Assembly: GCF_007860185.1 (NCBI RefSeq)
Contig: NZ_SJPY01000002.1
Coordinates: forward strand, 527,775 to 591,774
DNA length: 64,000 bases
Reading direction: 5' to 3'
Source: Novipirellula aureliae
GTDB taxonomy: Bacteria; Planctomycetota; Planctomycetia; Pirellulales; Pirellulaceae
The position numbers and the translations under genes are program-made. Each line of letters opens with the position of its first letter. The first letter of the stretch is position 1. Below, one piece after another: positions 17,206 through 26,595 of this stretch. The notes under the pieces are model-generated. The model was not told where the DNA came from. It did not search any database and saw nothing but the letters and a program-made list of their open reading frames with translations.

Positions 17206-18804
17206 TTAGGACTCCGGTCGTAGCACCGGGAACAAGATCACGTCGCGAATCGAGCGTTGCCCGGTTAACAACATGACCAACCGATCGATACCGATCCCCA
17301 AACCGCCCGCGGGTGGCATCGCGTATCGCAGAGCGCGAACGAAATCGTGATCCATCTTGGCCATCGAATCCTCTTCATCCTGGCCTTCCAATTGAGTTTC
17401 GAACAATGCTTGTTGCAGATCGGGGTCATTCAACTCCGTGTAAGCATTTGCGACCTCCATCCCCAATACGAACAATTCAAATCGCTCGGCAATTTCCGGG
17501 TTGTCTTTTTTTCGTTTCGTTAACGGACAGATACTTGCAGGATAATCGATAACAAAGATTGGACCTTCGAGCGTATCTTCTACCTTCTCTTCGAAAATCT
17601 CGTTGCGGACGACATCCAAGTGTTTGTCGTCTGTCTTGATGCGAAGTTTCTTCGCCAACTCAAGAACGGCTTTTTCGTCAGCGGGATCGATCCCGGTCGC
17701 TTTCGTAAACAGATTGGCGTAGGTTTCTCTTGCAAATGGCAGCGAAAAATCGACCATTTTCCCATCGAACTCGCGTTTGAATCCGCCACCCGTTGCTTCA
17801 ATGGCCGAGGCAATCAAACGTTCGGTCAAGTCCATCATCGACTCGTAATCGCCATACGCTTGGTAGGCTTCGAGCATTGTGAATTCTGGATTATGACGAG
17901 GGCTTAGACCCTCGTTGCGGTACACTCGTCCGAGTTCATAGACCCGTTCCATACCGCCAACCATCAATCGCTTCAAATGCAACTCGAGTGCGATCCGCAT
18001 GAACAATTTCATGTCGAGTGCATTGTGATGGGTCAGGAACGGGCGTGCAGCGGCTCCCCCGGCGACGGTGTGCAGCGTTGGACCTTCGACTTCACAAAAG
18101 TGATCGCCATCGAGTGTTTGACGAATCGCTTTGATAATCTTGGTGCGGTTCATAAACGTGTCGATCACGCCATCGTTAAAGGCCAAGTCGGCGTATCGCA
18201 TCCGCTGGCGTAAATCGGGATCGGTCATCCCTGCGTGTTTTTCGGGTGCCGGTTCGAGCATTTTGGTTAACAGGAAGAGCTTTTCGGCAAATACGGTTAA
18301 CTCGCCCGTATTGGTCCGCCCCAATCGTCCTTGAACACCGATCAAGTCACCAAGATCGAACAATTTGGCCAATTCAAAGTCCTGTTCACCCACTTGCTTT
18401 TTGCCGATGAAAATTTGGATATTGCCCGTCCAATCTCGGATGTTCAAAAAGAACAGTTTGCCTGCCGAACGAGCCAAGCGAATACGGCCTGCGACGCGGA
18501 CGGTCGGCCCCACTTCTTCACCAGGCCCATTTTCGTTTTTCCAACCGCGATAATCGAGTGATTCATCCTCAAAATCGGGAAGCTCCATTTCGCTCCCCTC
18601 GGCGGTAACGAACTTGACCTCGCCAGCCCGGCTTTGACAATCCGAGATAAAGAGTCGATCGTCAAAACGACTTCCATACGGATCGATCCCCATCTCAATG
18701 ATTTGGTTGAGTTTCTTCCGTCGGGCGACGCGTGGGTCCGTTAAGTCCTCGTTAGCTCGGTCGTTACCGTCATCGGATGGATTGTCGTCAGGTGTCTTGT
18801 TCAT
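17206..18804 (-). CDS. lysS: Lysyl-tRNA synthetase, class II
   Basis: About 532 residues with the standard class II LysRS layout. An N-terminal OB-fold tRNA-anticodon domain (GRIRLARSAGKLFFLNIRD) is followed by the catalytic domain with motif 2 (YRNEGLSPRHNPEFTMLE) and motif 3 (GLGIGIDRLVMLLT, then SIRDVILFP). It charges tRNA-Lys in the cytoplasm. The frame can start at 18843, but the ATG at 18802-18804 (MNKTPDDNPSDD) is preferred because it leaves a short acidic lead into DPRVARRKKLNQI, the usual family beginning. It appears monocistronic. No anomalies in motifs. Confidence 0.95.
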   Translation of the reverse strand: MNKTPDDNPSDDGNDRANEDLTDPRVARRKKLNQIIEMGIDPYGSRFDDRLFISDCQSRAGEVKFVTAEGSEMELPDFEDESLDYRGWKNENGPGEEVGPTVRVAGRIRLARSAGKLFFLNIRDWTGNIQIFIGKKQVGEQDFELAKLFDLGDLIGVQGRLGRTNTGELTVFAEKLFLLTKMLEPAPEKHAGMTDPDLRQRMRYADLAFNDGVIDTFMNRTKIIKAIRQTLDGDHFCEVEGPTLHTVAGGAAARPFLTHHNALDMKLFMRIALELHLKRLMVGGMERVYELGRVYRNEGLSPRHNPEFTMLEAYQAYGDYESMMDLTERLIASAIEATGGGFKREFDGKMVDFSLPFARETYANLFTKATGIDPADEKAVLELAKKLRIKTDDKHLDVVRNEIFEEKVEDTLEGPIFVIDYPASICPLTKRKKDNPEIAERFELFVLGMEVANAYTELNDPDLQQALFETQLEGQDEEDSMAKMDHDFVRALRYAMPPAGGLGIGIDRLVMLLTGQRSIRDVILFPVLRPES

Positions 18805-19092
18805 GGATTTTGAAGGTCGGGTCGGTGTATTGTGTGAACACAAAGGAATGCTAACGTGTCGAAATATTAAGCAAGATTGTCAACTTCATCGCCAAAATAC
18901 GCAAGGACCAGATAGGGAAATGTGAAAAACAGCGGCAAACGCGGACTTGGCAATCCTTGGTGTTTACTCCTAGAGTGAAGACGACCAGCGTATGCATAGC
19001 AACTCGTTGCCAGGCTCCCGCCTTGCGGCGAGATGTTTTCCTCACGCTGTGCTCGGTAGGCAGGATCCGCCAACGATTGTGTTCTAAGGCGG

Positions 19093-20493
19093 GTGCCTAG
19101 GAACCATTTCATTCCCCCACAACGGTTCGTTGATTTGAAAACGCTTGAACCTGTCCAACCGCGAAAACGCCGTCCGACGAGCGATCCGGTTGCCGATGAT
19201 ATAGTTGCCAATGAAACAGTGACGACTGATTCCGTCGCCGATCATTTGGCGACGGAAAATACAGAGCAGTCGTCGAAGCCAAAATCGCGGTTCGCCGGCT
19301 CCGCCTGGGAGCCATTGACGATACCGCTTTACCGGGCGTTTTGGATCGCTTCGTTTGCTTCGAATCTTGGGACATGGATCCATGAGATCGGTGCGGGATG
19401 GTTGATGGCAAGTTTGGATCCATCGCCTCAAATGGTCGCTGCGGTCCGGACGGCAATGACGCTGCCAATTGTCTTCTTGGCAATCCCCGTCGGTGTGATG
19501 GGAGACCGAATCGACCGCCGGCGGCTGTTGATTTTGACCCAATTGATTCTATTTTCCGCAACCGCCTCGCTGGCAACCTTGACGCTGTCTGGAATCATCA
19601 CCTCGTGGATGCTACTTGGCTTGACCGTTGCCATGGGCATCGGAATGGTGATTCATGTTCCGATCTGGCAAGCGTCCGTTCCTGAACTCGTCCCTAAGAA
19701 GCAGTTATCGCGCGCCGTTGCGCTCGGCAGTATTAGTTTCAACCTGGCCCGGGCGGTCGGGCCGGCAATCGGTGGGTTGTTGATTGCGATAGCTGGTCCT
19801 TGGATCGCCTTCGCTGCCAATGCATTGTCGTTCGCCTGTGTACTGAGCGTCCTGTTTGCTTGGAAGCGAGAACGACGTGAATCGTCGCGTGGCTTGTCGT
19901 TCCAGCTTTCACTTTATCAAGGGCTTCGATTTGTGACAAGAAACCGCTCGATGCGACATGTCTTGATCGGTGTGGTGTTGTTTATTTTGCCCGCCAGTGC
20001 GTTATGGTCACTGCTGCCGCTTGTAGCGAAACAGCATTTGAATTGGGGGGCGAGCGGTTTCGGATTTCTGGTGGGCTGCGTCGGCGCCGGAGCCGTCTCG
20101 GCCGCTGCGCTACTACCGCGTTTGCAACATCGGTTTGGAATCGACCGTACGATCGCGTTCGCGATGGCCGGTTTTGCAATCGGATTGTGTTTGCTAGGGA
20201 TGACAACACAGGTTGTCTTAATCAGTGCCGCAACGCTGACCATGGGCGCTTCGTGGATGATCACATTGACCAGTCTGAACGCAACGGCACAGGTCATTTT
20301 GCCAGGGCGTTTGCGAGCACGCGGGATGGGGTGCTACCTGACCGCAATGGCTTCTTCGATGGCACTCGGCTCGGTCGTATGGGGCCGATGTGCCGAAATC
20401 ACCTCGGTACCGAGCGCTCAAGTCGCTGCGGCCGTATTGCTGTTTCTCTTTGCCGGCCTAAGTACAAAGTTCGCAGTAGGCGATCACCTGTAG
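19093..20493 (+). CDS. MFS transporter (EntS-like exporter family)
   Basis: A 466-residue major facilitator protein with about twelve membrane helices after an unusually long hydrophilic N-terminus of about 75 residues that contains imperfect VADD/VADH repeats. MFS loop signature is seen as GVMGDRIDRRRLL between helices 2 and 3. The opening of the core (LYRAFWIASFASNLGTWIHEIGAGWLMASL) matches the MFS_3 / enterobactin-exporter-like group, in which substrates are often siderophores or drugs; no substrate can be assigned here. The start is a GTG at 19093; a shorter form beginning nearer the first helix cannot be excluded. Just after the stop a GATCGCCTGCAGGG motif is repeated (20498-20526) and pairs with bases at the end of the gene. 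Confidence 0.82.
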   Translation: MPRNHFIPPQRFVDLKTLEPVQPRKRRPTSDPVADDIVANETVTTDSVADHLATENTEQSSKPKSRFAGSAWEPLTIPLYRAFWIASFASNLGTWIHEIGAGWLMASLDPSPQMVAAVRTAMTLPIVFLAIPVGVMGDRIDRRRLLILTQLILFSATASLATLTLSGIITSWMLLGLTVAMGIGMVIHVPIWQASVPELVPKKQLSRAVALGSISFNLARAVGPAIGGLLIAIAGPWIAFAANALSFACVLSVLFAWKRERRESSRGLSFQLSLYQGLRFVTRNRSMRHVLIGVVLFILPASALWSLLPLVAKQHLNWGASGFGFLVGCVGAGAVSAAALLPRLQHRFGIDRTIAFAMAGFAIGLCLLGMTTQVVLISAATLTMGASWMITLTSLNATAQVILPGRLRARGMGCYLTAMASSMALGSVVWGRCAEITSVPSAQVAAAVLLFLFAGLSTKFAVGDHL

Positions 20494-20526
20494 ACTGATC
20501 GCCTGCAGGGTGATCGCCTGCAGGGT
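20479..20526 (+). repeat. Short direct/inverted repeat at MFS gene end
   Basis: GATCGCCTGCAGGGT occurs twice in tandem after the stop codon, and GGCGATCA just before the stop is the reverse complement of the first TGATCGCC. This makes an 8-bp stem across the stop codon. No T-run follows, so it is not a clear terminator. Confidence 0.5.
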
Positions 20527-20679
20527 CGACGGAGCAAGGTTAGGGATTCATTGCCAATTTTAATCTGATGAGACGTCATGCCCACACATTCGGCGCGTCG
20601 CTTCGATCGTCCCGAACCCACCGTCACAGAGTCGAAGAATCAGGCTGCCTATGGTCGTTAATCTTCACATGTGTGGTGA

Positions 20680-21186
20680 TTCGGTGTCCAATCTGAACGA
20701 TCGATCCTTCACAGCGATCGTGGCCCTTCGATGACATCCCACTCATTAGCCCAGCTGCTCGGCTCGCTGGGGGCTACGAAGTCACGCAGTCGACCGCATG
20801 TTTCCAACGACAATCCGTTCTCGGAAAGCCAATTCAAAACAATGAAATACCGACCTGAATTCCCAAAGCGCTTTGGTTGCTACGAAGATGTCCTACGGTT
20901 CTGCCGGAAATTCTTTGGATGGTACAACAACGAGCACTATCACAGTGGCATCGGCTTGCTGACTCCAGCATCGTTGCACGACGGCCAAGCCGAGGAAATC
21001 ATTGCTGCAAGAAAATTAACGCTTCAAGACGCATGGAAGAACAACCCCGAGCGTTTCGTGGGCCGCATACCGAAGCCCGAAAGGATTCCAAAAGCAGTTT
21101 GGATCAACGCACCCAAACGAGAGCGTGAAATAAAAGACGAAGCCCCTCAAGCAAATTGCCAGAGGCTCCTCAAGTCACGTCTTTGA
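20680..21186 (+). pseudogene. IS3-family transposase remnant (C-terminal half of integrase core)
   Basis: The open frame reads back from the internal ATG at 20731 to a stop at 20677. It contains HSDRGPSMTS, the second aspartate region of the IS3 DDE integrase core, then NDNPFSESQFKTMKY, which supplies the catalytic-type glutamate, and the usual tail with FCRKFFGWYNNEHYHSGIG. The first third of the transposase and the partner frame are missing, and no left inverted repeat is visible upstream, so this is a truncated, inactive copy. Downstream to about 21340 the sequence ends in a GC-rich GGGGGCTGGCCCC palindrome that may be near the former right end. It opens a cluster of insertion-sequence debris. 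Confidence 0.8.
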
Positions 21187-21548
21187 CGCACCCTCGATCC
21201 GGTTATCCCTCAATGGGTTGCGTCTCCGCAGAGCCCACGTCTGTTTCACCAGACTCTTCAAAGGTAAACAAACAAAACACTTTGAACACCCGAGTCATGC
21301 CAAAAAAAATCTCGGGGGTTCGGGGGCTGGCCCCTGATCAGCCTGAACTTTTACACTAATCGTGAATTAAAGTTGTCTCACTATCGTTGACACATTCCGG
21401 GGTCTGCGGATAGTTGATACTGTGTCAGGGGACCAGTGACAATTGGTTTAGCATGTACGAAAGCGAGGAACTCGGTGGTCATTAACCACGGAAAAACCTC
21501 GGTCCACAGGTGGGCCCTTGCCCCAAGCTGCGCATATGTTTGCCTCTT

Positions 21549-21585
21549 CTAGTCTTTAAACAAGCTTCGCTTGTTTAAGGACTAG
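21549..21585. other. Strong 16-bp stem-loop in IS debris
   Basis: CTAGTCTTTAAACAAG (21549-21564) pairs with CTTGTTTAAGGACTAG (21570-21585) across a CTTCG loop, with a single G-T wobble. There is no T-run, and no gene immediately abuts it on either strand. Possible remnant of an IS end. Confidence 0.6.
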
Positions 21586-21668
21586 GTTACCTACTTAACT
21601 TTGGTTACGAACTGATGAAAGACGGAATCACTCGAATCATCAACGGTCAGCTCTAACGCTCCCTCTTT

Positions 21669-21827
21669 TATCTCCGTGCCTTCGTGCCTCTGTGAGAGCC
21701 CTCCAACACCCAGTCCAACATTCCCAAATCGATCCGAGACATAATTTCTGATCCTCGCGAAGCGTTCCCCTTGTATTACGAGGCTGCGTGATGGGTTCTC
21801 ACAGAGGCACGAAGGCACAGAGGAAAA
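21669..21827. repeat. Inverted repeat element with 22-bp identical cores
   Basis: The segment at 21669-21701 is repeated in reverse at 21793-21826; a 22-base core around GTGCCTTCGTGCCTCTGTGAG is identical in both arms. Reading frames across it yield meaningless HEGTEIKEG-type peptides. I recognise the core as a type of interspersed repeat met in planctomycete genomes, but its role is unknown. Confidence 0.65.
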
Positions 21828-21918
21828 AAGATGAATGAGAACCCTCCGATGACAACGACACCAACGCAGCTTGCGTCTGCCGGATCCTGTGCAAAAGCTC
21901 AACAGGATCGTGCTCATG

Positions 21919-22389
21919 TTGGATGAACGAGCCGGACAGGTTGCCTCCGCAGTGTGCAACATAATCAACCTGTAGACTCCCTGGAGCGACGTCATTCCAT
22001 TCAGAAAAAGTCTTAACCGCGATTGCCGCACGGATCTTTTTCTTGGGTCGAATATATTTTTTTCCAGTTGCCTTCTCACGTATCGGTCGGAGGAGTCGGT
22101 CGATGGTCGCGGCACTTGCCGACAGCACCCGTGTTCTCAGGGATTCGTCAAGATCCATGTGGCCATGCGATTCCATCGATTTGAGTAACTCTGGCAGAAT
22201 CGCTTTGAGACGTTTTCAGCATAATCGATCAGAGGATTCCCAAAGCGTAACAAGCACTTCCTTAACCGCGCGGTCGTAAATTTTGCGGCCCACTACTTCG
22301 CAATCGACAGAGGACGAAGCTTCTCGGTGAGCGAGCACCCGTAATGCGTACTTGCGTTGGTGCCCGGTAATCGTTTCTTCACTGCCAGC
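21919..22389 (-). pseudogene. Integrase-core transposase remnant with nonsense codon
   Basis: Read on the minus strand, the frame from about 22389 gives GHQRKYALRVLAHRE, then YDRAVKEVLVTLWESSDRLC, a TGA at 22216-22218, and continues in the same frame with KRLKAILPELLKSMESHGH and SAATIDRLL to DYVAHCGGNLSGSFIQ. This order matches integrase-catalytic-domain transposases in which the stop position is normally a glycine codon (GGA to TGA). Homology stops abruptly at the start of the catalytic domain (about 21919), so the protein is truncated at both ends as well as interrupted. The downstream part of the frame is unrelated. Confidence 0.75.
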
Positions 22390-22445
22390 ACTTGGGGTGT
22401 TTTGCTCGACTGTGGCGGGTCAACAGCGTTTGTATCATCATCTGC

Positions 22446-22706
22446 CTCAACGACACCCGAGCGATGAGAAGCAAAATCGAGCCGATGAAAGATCTTGCGA
22501 AGAGGCTTCGTAAGAAACCTGACTTGCTTTTGAATTGGTTTCGAGCCGATAGGGCCTTGTCATCAGGGGGTGTCGAGGGATTTAACAACAAACGAAAACG
22601 GATCACCAGAAAATCCTACGGATTTCGGACTCAAAACGCCTACGAAATTGCGTTGTATCACAACCTTGGCGACCTTCCAGAGCCCAAATTCACCCACAGA
22701 TTCTTT
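22446..22706 (+). pseudogene. ISL3-family transposase remnant (C-terminal end)
   Basis: An open frame covers the last ~87 residues typical of ISL3-type transposases: AMRSKIEPMKDLAKRL, LLNWFRADRALSSGGVEGFN, ITRKSYGFRTQNAYEIALYH and LPEPKFTHRFF. The family usually stops right after the final HRF(C/F); here the frame runs on to 22877 into unrelated residues, consistent with a small indel at the stop. The N-terminal zinc-finger/HTH part and most of the DDE domain are missing. It directly abuts the integrase remnant, in the opposite orientation, and lies just before the 3' end of the 804-residue gene. Confidence 0.8.
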
Positions 22707-22854
22707 CTTCTGACGAGGCCTCATTCAGGGCTGCGACAATGGTTGGCTTTTAGTGAATTATCGGGTTCAAGCAACAGATGCAGATTTGGTAGCGAAAAAG
22801 ATCGAAAGACGGTTGGCGATCGAAACGTGATGAAACAAAGGCCGTACAGCAAGA

Positions 22855-25269
22855 CTACAACGGTTTTGTATGTCTGATTTCGATTGGGATGCTTGTGATC
22901 GCGTCTTCGATGCTGAGTGCTTCACTCGTTTCGGGGGTTAATCGCAAACGCCAATTGACGCGGTAACTTCCTGCCTCAAGGAACCTTTCGGCGGCGGTTT
23001 GCCACTCAGCAAACTCAATCTGATTGCCGTCAAGGAATACCCGACCCCGCTCGGTTGCCGTGTTCGGCAACAATAGGAAACGGACGGTCGTGGGCTCAAA
23101 CAGAACAAAGCTACCCGTGAATTCAATTTGCAAATTCCGTTCTCGGACCACCCACACCTTCTCAATCTTTTGCAGGGTGTCGATTCCCAAAACGGCGCCA
23201 GGCGTGTAGACAAGTTGAACAGGTGTTTTCTGCCCATCACTTGTCACTCGTCCCATCATTCCGAACTCAAACGGTTCCATCGTGGATGATTGGTCGAAGG
23301 CCAAATCATCGGTCGGCAAATTTGAGTTCACACTCTTTGAATTGGGTTCCAGCGAATCGGAGTCTCGATCCCGATTCATTGCCATCCGCAAATACGCTGG
23401 CAATTGAGCTTCCATTCGTTCGACTTGTCGCGTGTTCTCTAATTGAGCAACACCACTTAGCGAATTGGTTGCCTTTCGTTTCAAGACGACCGCATGGAAA
23501 AGCAACGAGTCTTTGGCTCGCCCATCGGCTCGTTTCGCAGCACTCTCCCAGCGATTGATCAGCGCAAACCATGCTTGCGATCCGAAATCTTGATCGGATC
23601 GGCGCAATTCAATCTCCTGCTTTGCAAGGGATGCTAATGTTGGGTCCGACGTATTGCTCAACCATGCAAGTCCGCGATCCCACCGCCGGAGCATCAAACA
23701 AAAATATCGCCCTGCAACACCAATATCCAAATCGGAAGCTTGCTCAAGCGAATCGAGATCCATGGTCTGGACCTTTTCTGCGATGCGTTTGGTTTGATCG
23801 ATACTCTTCTGAAAAGACAAAACGTCAGCGATTTCGGAATCGCTAAGCGTTTCGGCAACAACACGAACTTCAACGAGTAACGCAAGGCAAGCATCGAACG
23901 CTTCACGCTGCAGCCAATCATCCGCTTGAAGCATGCCTTCATTGAAAATCTGTTGACGGGCTAGCAGTGTCATTGCTTGATTTCGCTGCAACACAAAGGC
24001 TTCGATCTTCGCAACAAGCTCTTCATCACTCGGCATACTAAAATCGGGTGACGACGCCGGCTTGGTGATATGGACTGGCTCGGGAACAGGCGTAGGTGCA
24101 GGAGCAACTACCTCAACGGTGGGCAAGTCCGTGGTTGGCAATTGCATGGTATCCCCATCGTCGCCACTCAAATCTAATCCTGCGAATGGATCGGGGGCGA
24201 ATTCAATTGGATCCCCGTCTCCCAAATCATCCATCGGATCTACGGAGCCTTCTTCAACCGGGAGTCCTTCAACCGGGATTTCATGATCCTCTTCGGTCGC
24301 TTCGATCGGTTCTTCGGTTAACTCTTCGGTTAACTCTTCGGACAACGGGGGCAGCACACTTTCAACCACCTCACTCGGAGGTGCCGTTGCCGGTGTGGTT
24401 GCCCGAAGAGAATCCTCCGTCGATTCCGGAGCGGTTGGAGCGGTTGGAGCGGTTGGAGCGTTTGGAGCGTTCGGAGCGTTCGGAGCGTTTGGCTCCAGCG
24501 GTACCAAGTGAGTGAGTTCGGAATCCTCAAGCCCGGCGGATGGCGGCGGGTTATCGCTCGCCGCACCACGATCAAGGATCCCAACGGACGCTTGCAATGG
24601 CTCAGGCGACTCTTGCTTTGAGTCCGGCAGGGATCCAGCAGACGCTCGAATCGGCTCGGGTGAACCGACCGCATCCAACCGATGCAGCGTTATCGGATCG
24701 GATTTGGGTTTAAGCTTGATCAAACCCAGCATCGTCAGAACAACCAAACCGAGGAGCGAAACAATCATCCATGGATGTTCAATTGTTCGTCGAACCGAAT
24801 CAACATGTATGGGATAAGGACGGCGACGGATCAAGTCTTGTGCATCAAGACTTCGCACCAGGCTAATGAACGAATCGCGATTGTAGTTCGTGGTTGAAAA
24901 GACCGATTCGTCTTCAAAATCCGTTGAATCAGACAAATCGTCATTTCCATCGGCATCGTCTTGGTTGCTCGCGGCCTTGAAAGCGGTCACCCCAAACTGG
25001 CTCGGATCATGCGGCAACGTCGTCGCTTGCAGAATCCGCCCGACCTGGGCCCGCTGAAGAAAATCGGGCCGTTTTCGTGGATCGAGTAGCCGATAGGTTG
25101 ACGTCACAATGCGAGACAGTTGCAACTCGTTTTGCAACGATGGGGCCGACAATTGGGATTCAGCCAACGATTGACTACTACGCGCGGCAGCCTGGCGAAT
25201 CACCAATGCTCGGGATTCGTGAAGCCGCACGCCAAGACGTCGAAAGTCTTCGATGTCGAGATCGTTCAT
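22855..25269 (-). CDS. Large single-pass membrane protein of unknown function
   Basis: About 804 residues that I do not recognise. The N-terminal ~165 residues are soluble and helix-rich (MNDLDIEDFRRLGVRLHE, SRIVTSTYRLLDP). One membrane helix follows at about residue 172 (WMIVSLLGLVVLTMLGLI), then a low-complexity acidic/proline region of some 250 residues that includes tandem NAP and TAP tripeptides encoded by a 9-base repeat (about 24439-24491). The remainder is a helical domain and a beta-rich C-terminus (PVQLVYTPGAVLGID ... VRFLLLPNT). The frame extends to a GTG at 25290, but the ATG at 25269 is preferred. The layout recalls the zinc-ribbon protein upstream in this window. Insertion-sequence debris abuts its 3' end, and the stop may have been altered by that. 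Confidence 0.65.
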   Translation of the reverse strand: MNDLDIEDFRRLGVRLHESRALVIRQAAARSSQSLAESQLSAPSLQNELQLSRIVTSTYRLLDPRKRPDFLQRAQVGRILQATTLPHDPSQFGVTAFKAASNQDDADGNDDLSDSTDFEDESVFSTTNYNRDSFISLVRSLDAQDLIRRRPYPIHVDSVRRTIEHPWMIVSLLGLVVLTMLGLIKLKPKSDPITLHRLDAVGSPEPIRASAGSLPDSKQESPEPLQASVGILDRGAASDNPPPSAGLEDSELTHLVPLEPNAPNAPNAPNAPTAPTAPTAPESTEDSLRATTPATAPPSEVVESVLPPLSEELTEELTEEPIEATEEDHEIPVEGLPVEEGSVDPMDDLGDGDPIEFAPDPFAGLDLSGDDGDTMQLPTTDLPTVEVVAPAPTPVPEPVHITKPASSPDFSMPSDEELVAKIEAFVLQRNQAMTLLARQQIFNEGMLQADDWLQREAFDACLALLVEVRVVAETLSDSEIADVLSFQKSIDQTKRIAEKVQTMDLDSLEQASDLDIGVAGRYFCLMLRRWDRGLAWLSNTSDPTLASLAKQEIELRRSDQDFGSQAWFALINRWESAAKRADGRAKDSLLFHAVVLKRKATNSLSGVAQLENTRQVERMEAQLPAYLRMAMNRDRDSDSLEPNSKSVNSNLPTDDLAFDQSSTMEPFEFGMMGRVTSDGQKTPVQLVYTPGAVLGIDTLQKIEKVWVVRERNLQIEFTGSFVLFEPTTVRFLLLPNTATERGRVFLDGNQIEFAEWQTAAERFLEAGSYRVNWRLRLTPETSEALSIEDAITSIPIEIRHTKPL

Positions 25270-25709
25270 TTCGATGTGAGTGAGTTGCACGAGAGGAATC
25301 GGAGGAATGGATGATTGTCATCGTGTTCGGACAAGCGTCATTAGAATAACAATCCAAGTCGGATTTCCCAGCTTTCACAAGGAGTGATTCTGCTCCAAGA
25401 GCTATCCGACACCATTCTAACCTGCACAAAGACGGATGATGTCCCCTTGGCCGACTTGCCCAATATTCTACCCGATAGACACGTTAGAAGGGGATGGGAA
25501 ACGAGCGAATTCCTGACTCAAATCCTCTGATTCGTTCGTTTCCGTTGCACGAGGGATAGCAAGCAAAATTTGCGGAGCGAAAAGATCGATGGGGCAAACG
25601 CTCGAACCGAAGCCCCTCCAACCGACCGTAGAGCGAAATGCACTCCACTGCCAGCCCCTAACGGGAAAGAAAGCAATCGAAAGGTTCCCGTCCGCTGCTT
25701 TCCAGGGCG
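25270..25709. other. Intergenic region without a visible gene
   Basis: About 440 bases between the nfo stop and the start of the large membrane protein. Only scattered short frames occur and none has a family motif. It should hold the promoter of the minus-strand membrane protein gene, but no convincing -35/-10 pair was picked out. Confidence 0.5.
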
Positions 25710-26591
25710 TCAAATCGATGCGACTAGCTCACGAAGCGTCCTCAGGTTAATCGCATCCCAATCTTCGCCACTTGCCTCATCGACCCCTTTTTCCGTTTCT
25801 AAGTAACCAGGGATGGATCTCAGCAACGGATCAGAAAAAACATTGCGAAAGCCCTCAAGACCAATTTCGCCGCGACCGATATGCTCGTGACGATCGACCC
25901 GGCTAGCCAGAGGTTTCTTTGAGTCGTTCAAGTGCAATGCGTGGATCGAGTTTTTTGGCAAACCATCGCGAAGCCGTTTGTGAAATTCCGCATAACCCGC
26001 TGCAGTGTTAATTTCGTAACCAGCGGCGAAAGCGTGACAGGTATCCAAGCACACGCCCAAACGATCACGATTGCCAATCCCCACCAGCATGGCTTCAAGC
26101 TGCTCGATCGAATGTCCCAGACAAGAACCTTGACCCGCGGTGTTTTCTAAAAGCAACCGGCAAGTCCCCGGCTCGACGCGTCCGAATGCCTCGTTCACCG
26201 CGTCGATGATTCTGGCAATGCCTTCCTGTTCGCTGCTCGTCGTGAACGCGCCCGGATGCACCACCAAACCTTCGATTGACAAATCGTTGCACCGAATCCA
26301 TTCGACAACCAGCGCATCAATTGACTTTTGATACAAATCTTGTTTCGGTGAAGCCAAGTTGATTAAGTACGAAGCATGAGCGATTGGATGCGAGAGGGAT
26401 GACCCCGCCATCGCCTTGTTCCAATCGGCAATGTCGTCTTGGGATAGCGGTTTGGCATCCCAGCGATTGTTGTTCTTGGTAAACACTTGGATGCAGTCAC
26501 ATCCCAGAGCACTGGCTCGTTCGACACCTTTGCTCAACCCACCAGCGACGGAGACATGTGACCCAAATAGAAAACTCGTTTTCGGCATCAT
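25710..26591 (-). CDS. nfo: Endonuclease IV (AP endonuclease)
   Basis: About 293 residues of the Nfo TIM-barrel family, which cuts the DNA backbone 5' to abasic sites during base excision repair. The beginning FLFGSHVSVAGGLSKGVERA, the metal-site strands LVVHPGAF, LLLENTAGQG and VCLDTCHAFAAGY, and the late HLNDSKKP with RHEHIGRGEIGLEGF match the three-zinc active site. The frame runs to 26630, overlapping rseP; the double ATG at 26591/26588 just after the rseP stop fits the family N-terminus. It is the last gene of dxr-rseP-nfo, spaced only a few bases from rseP, so it is probably co-transcribed. Confidence 0.92.
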   Translation of the reverse strand: MMPKTSFLFGSHVSVAGGLSKGVERASALGCDCIQVFTKNNNRWDAKPLSQDDIADWNKAMAGSSLSHPIAHASYLINLASPKQDLYQKSIDALVVEWIRCNDLSIEGLVVHPGAFTTSSEQEGIARIIDAVNEAFGRVEPGTCRLLLENTAGQGSCLGHSIEQLEAMLVGIGNRDRLGVCLDTCHAFAAGYEINTAAGYAEFHKRLRDGLPKNSIHALHLNDSKKPLASRVDRHEHIGRGEIGLEGFRNVFSDPLLRSIPGYLETEKGVDEASGEDWDAINLRTLRELVASI

Positions 26592-26595
26592 TGGC

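Noticed and set aside
21591-22115. 174-residue minus-strand frame as a gene
   Set aside because: It crosses the inverted repeat element and reads the transposase remnant in another frame; peptides such as SQRHEGTEIKEG reflect the repeat.
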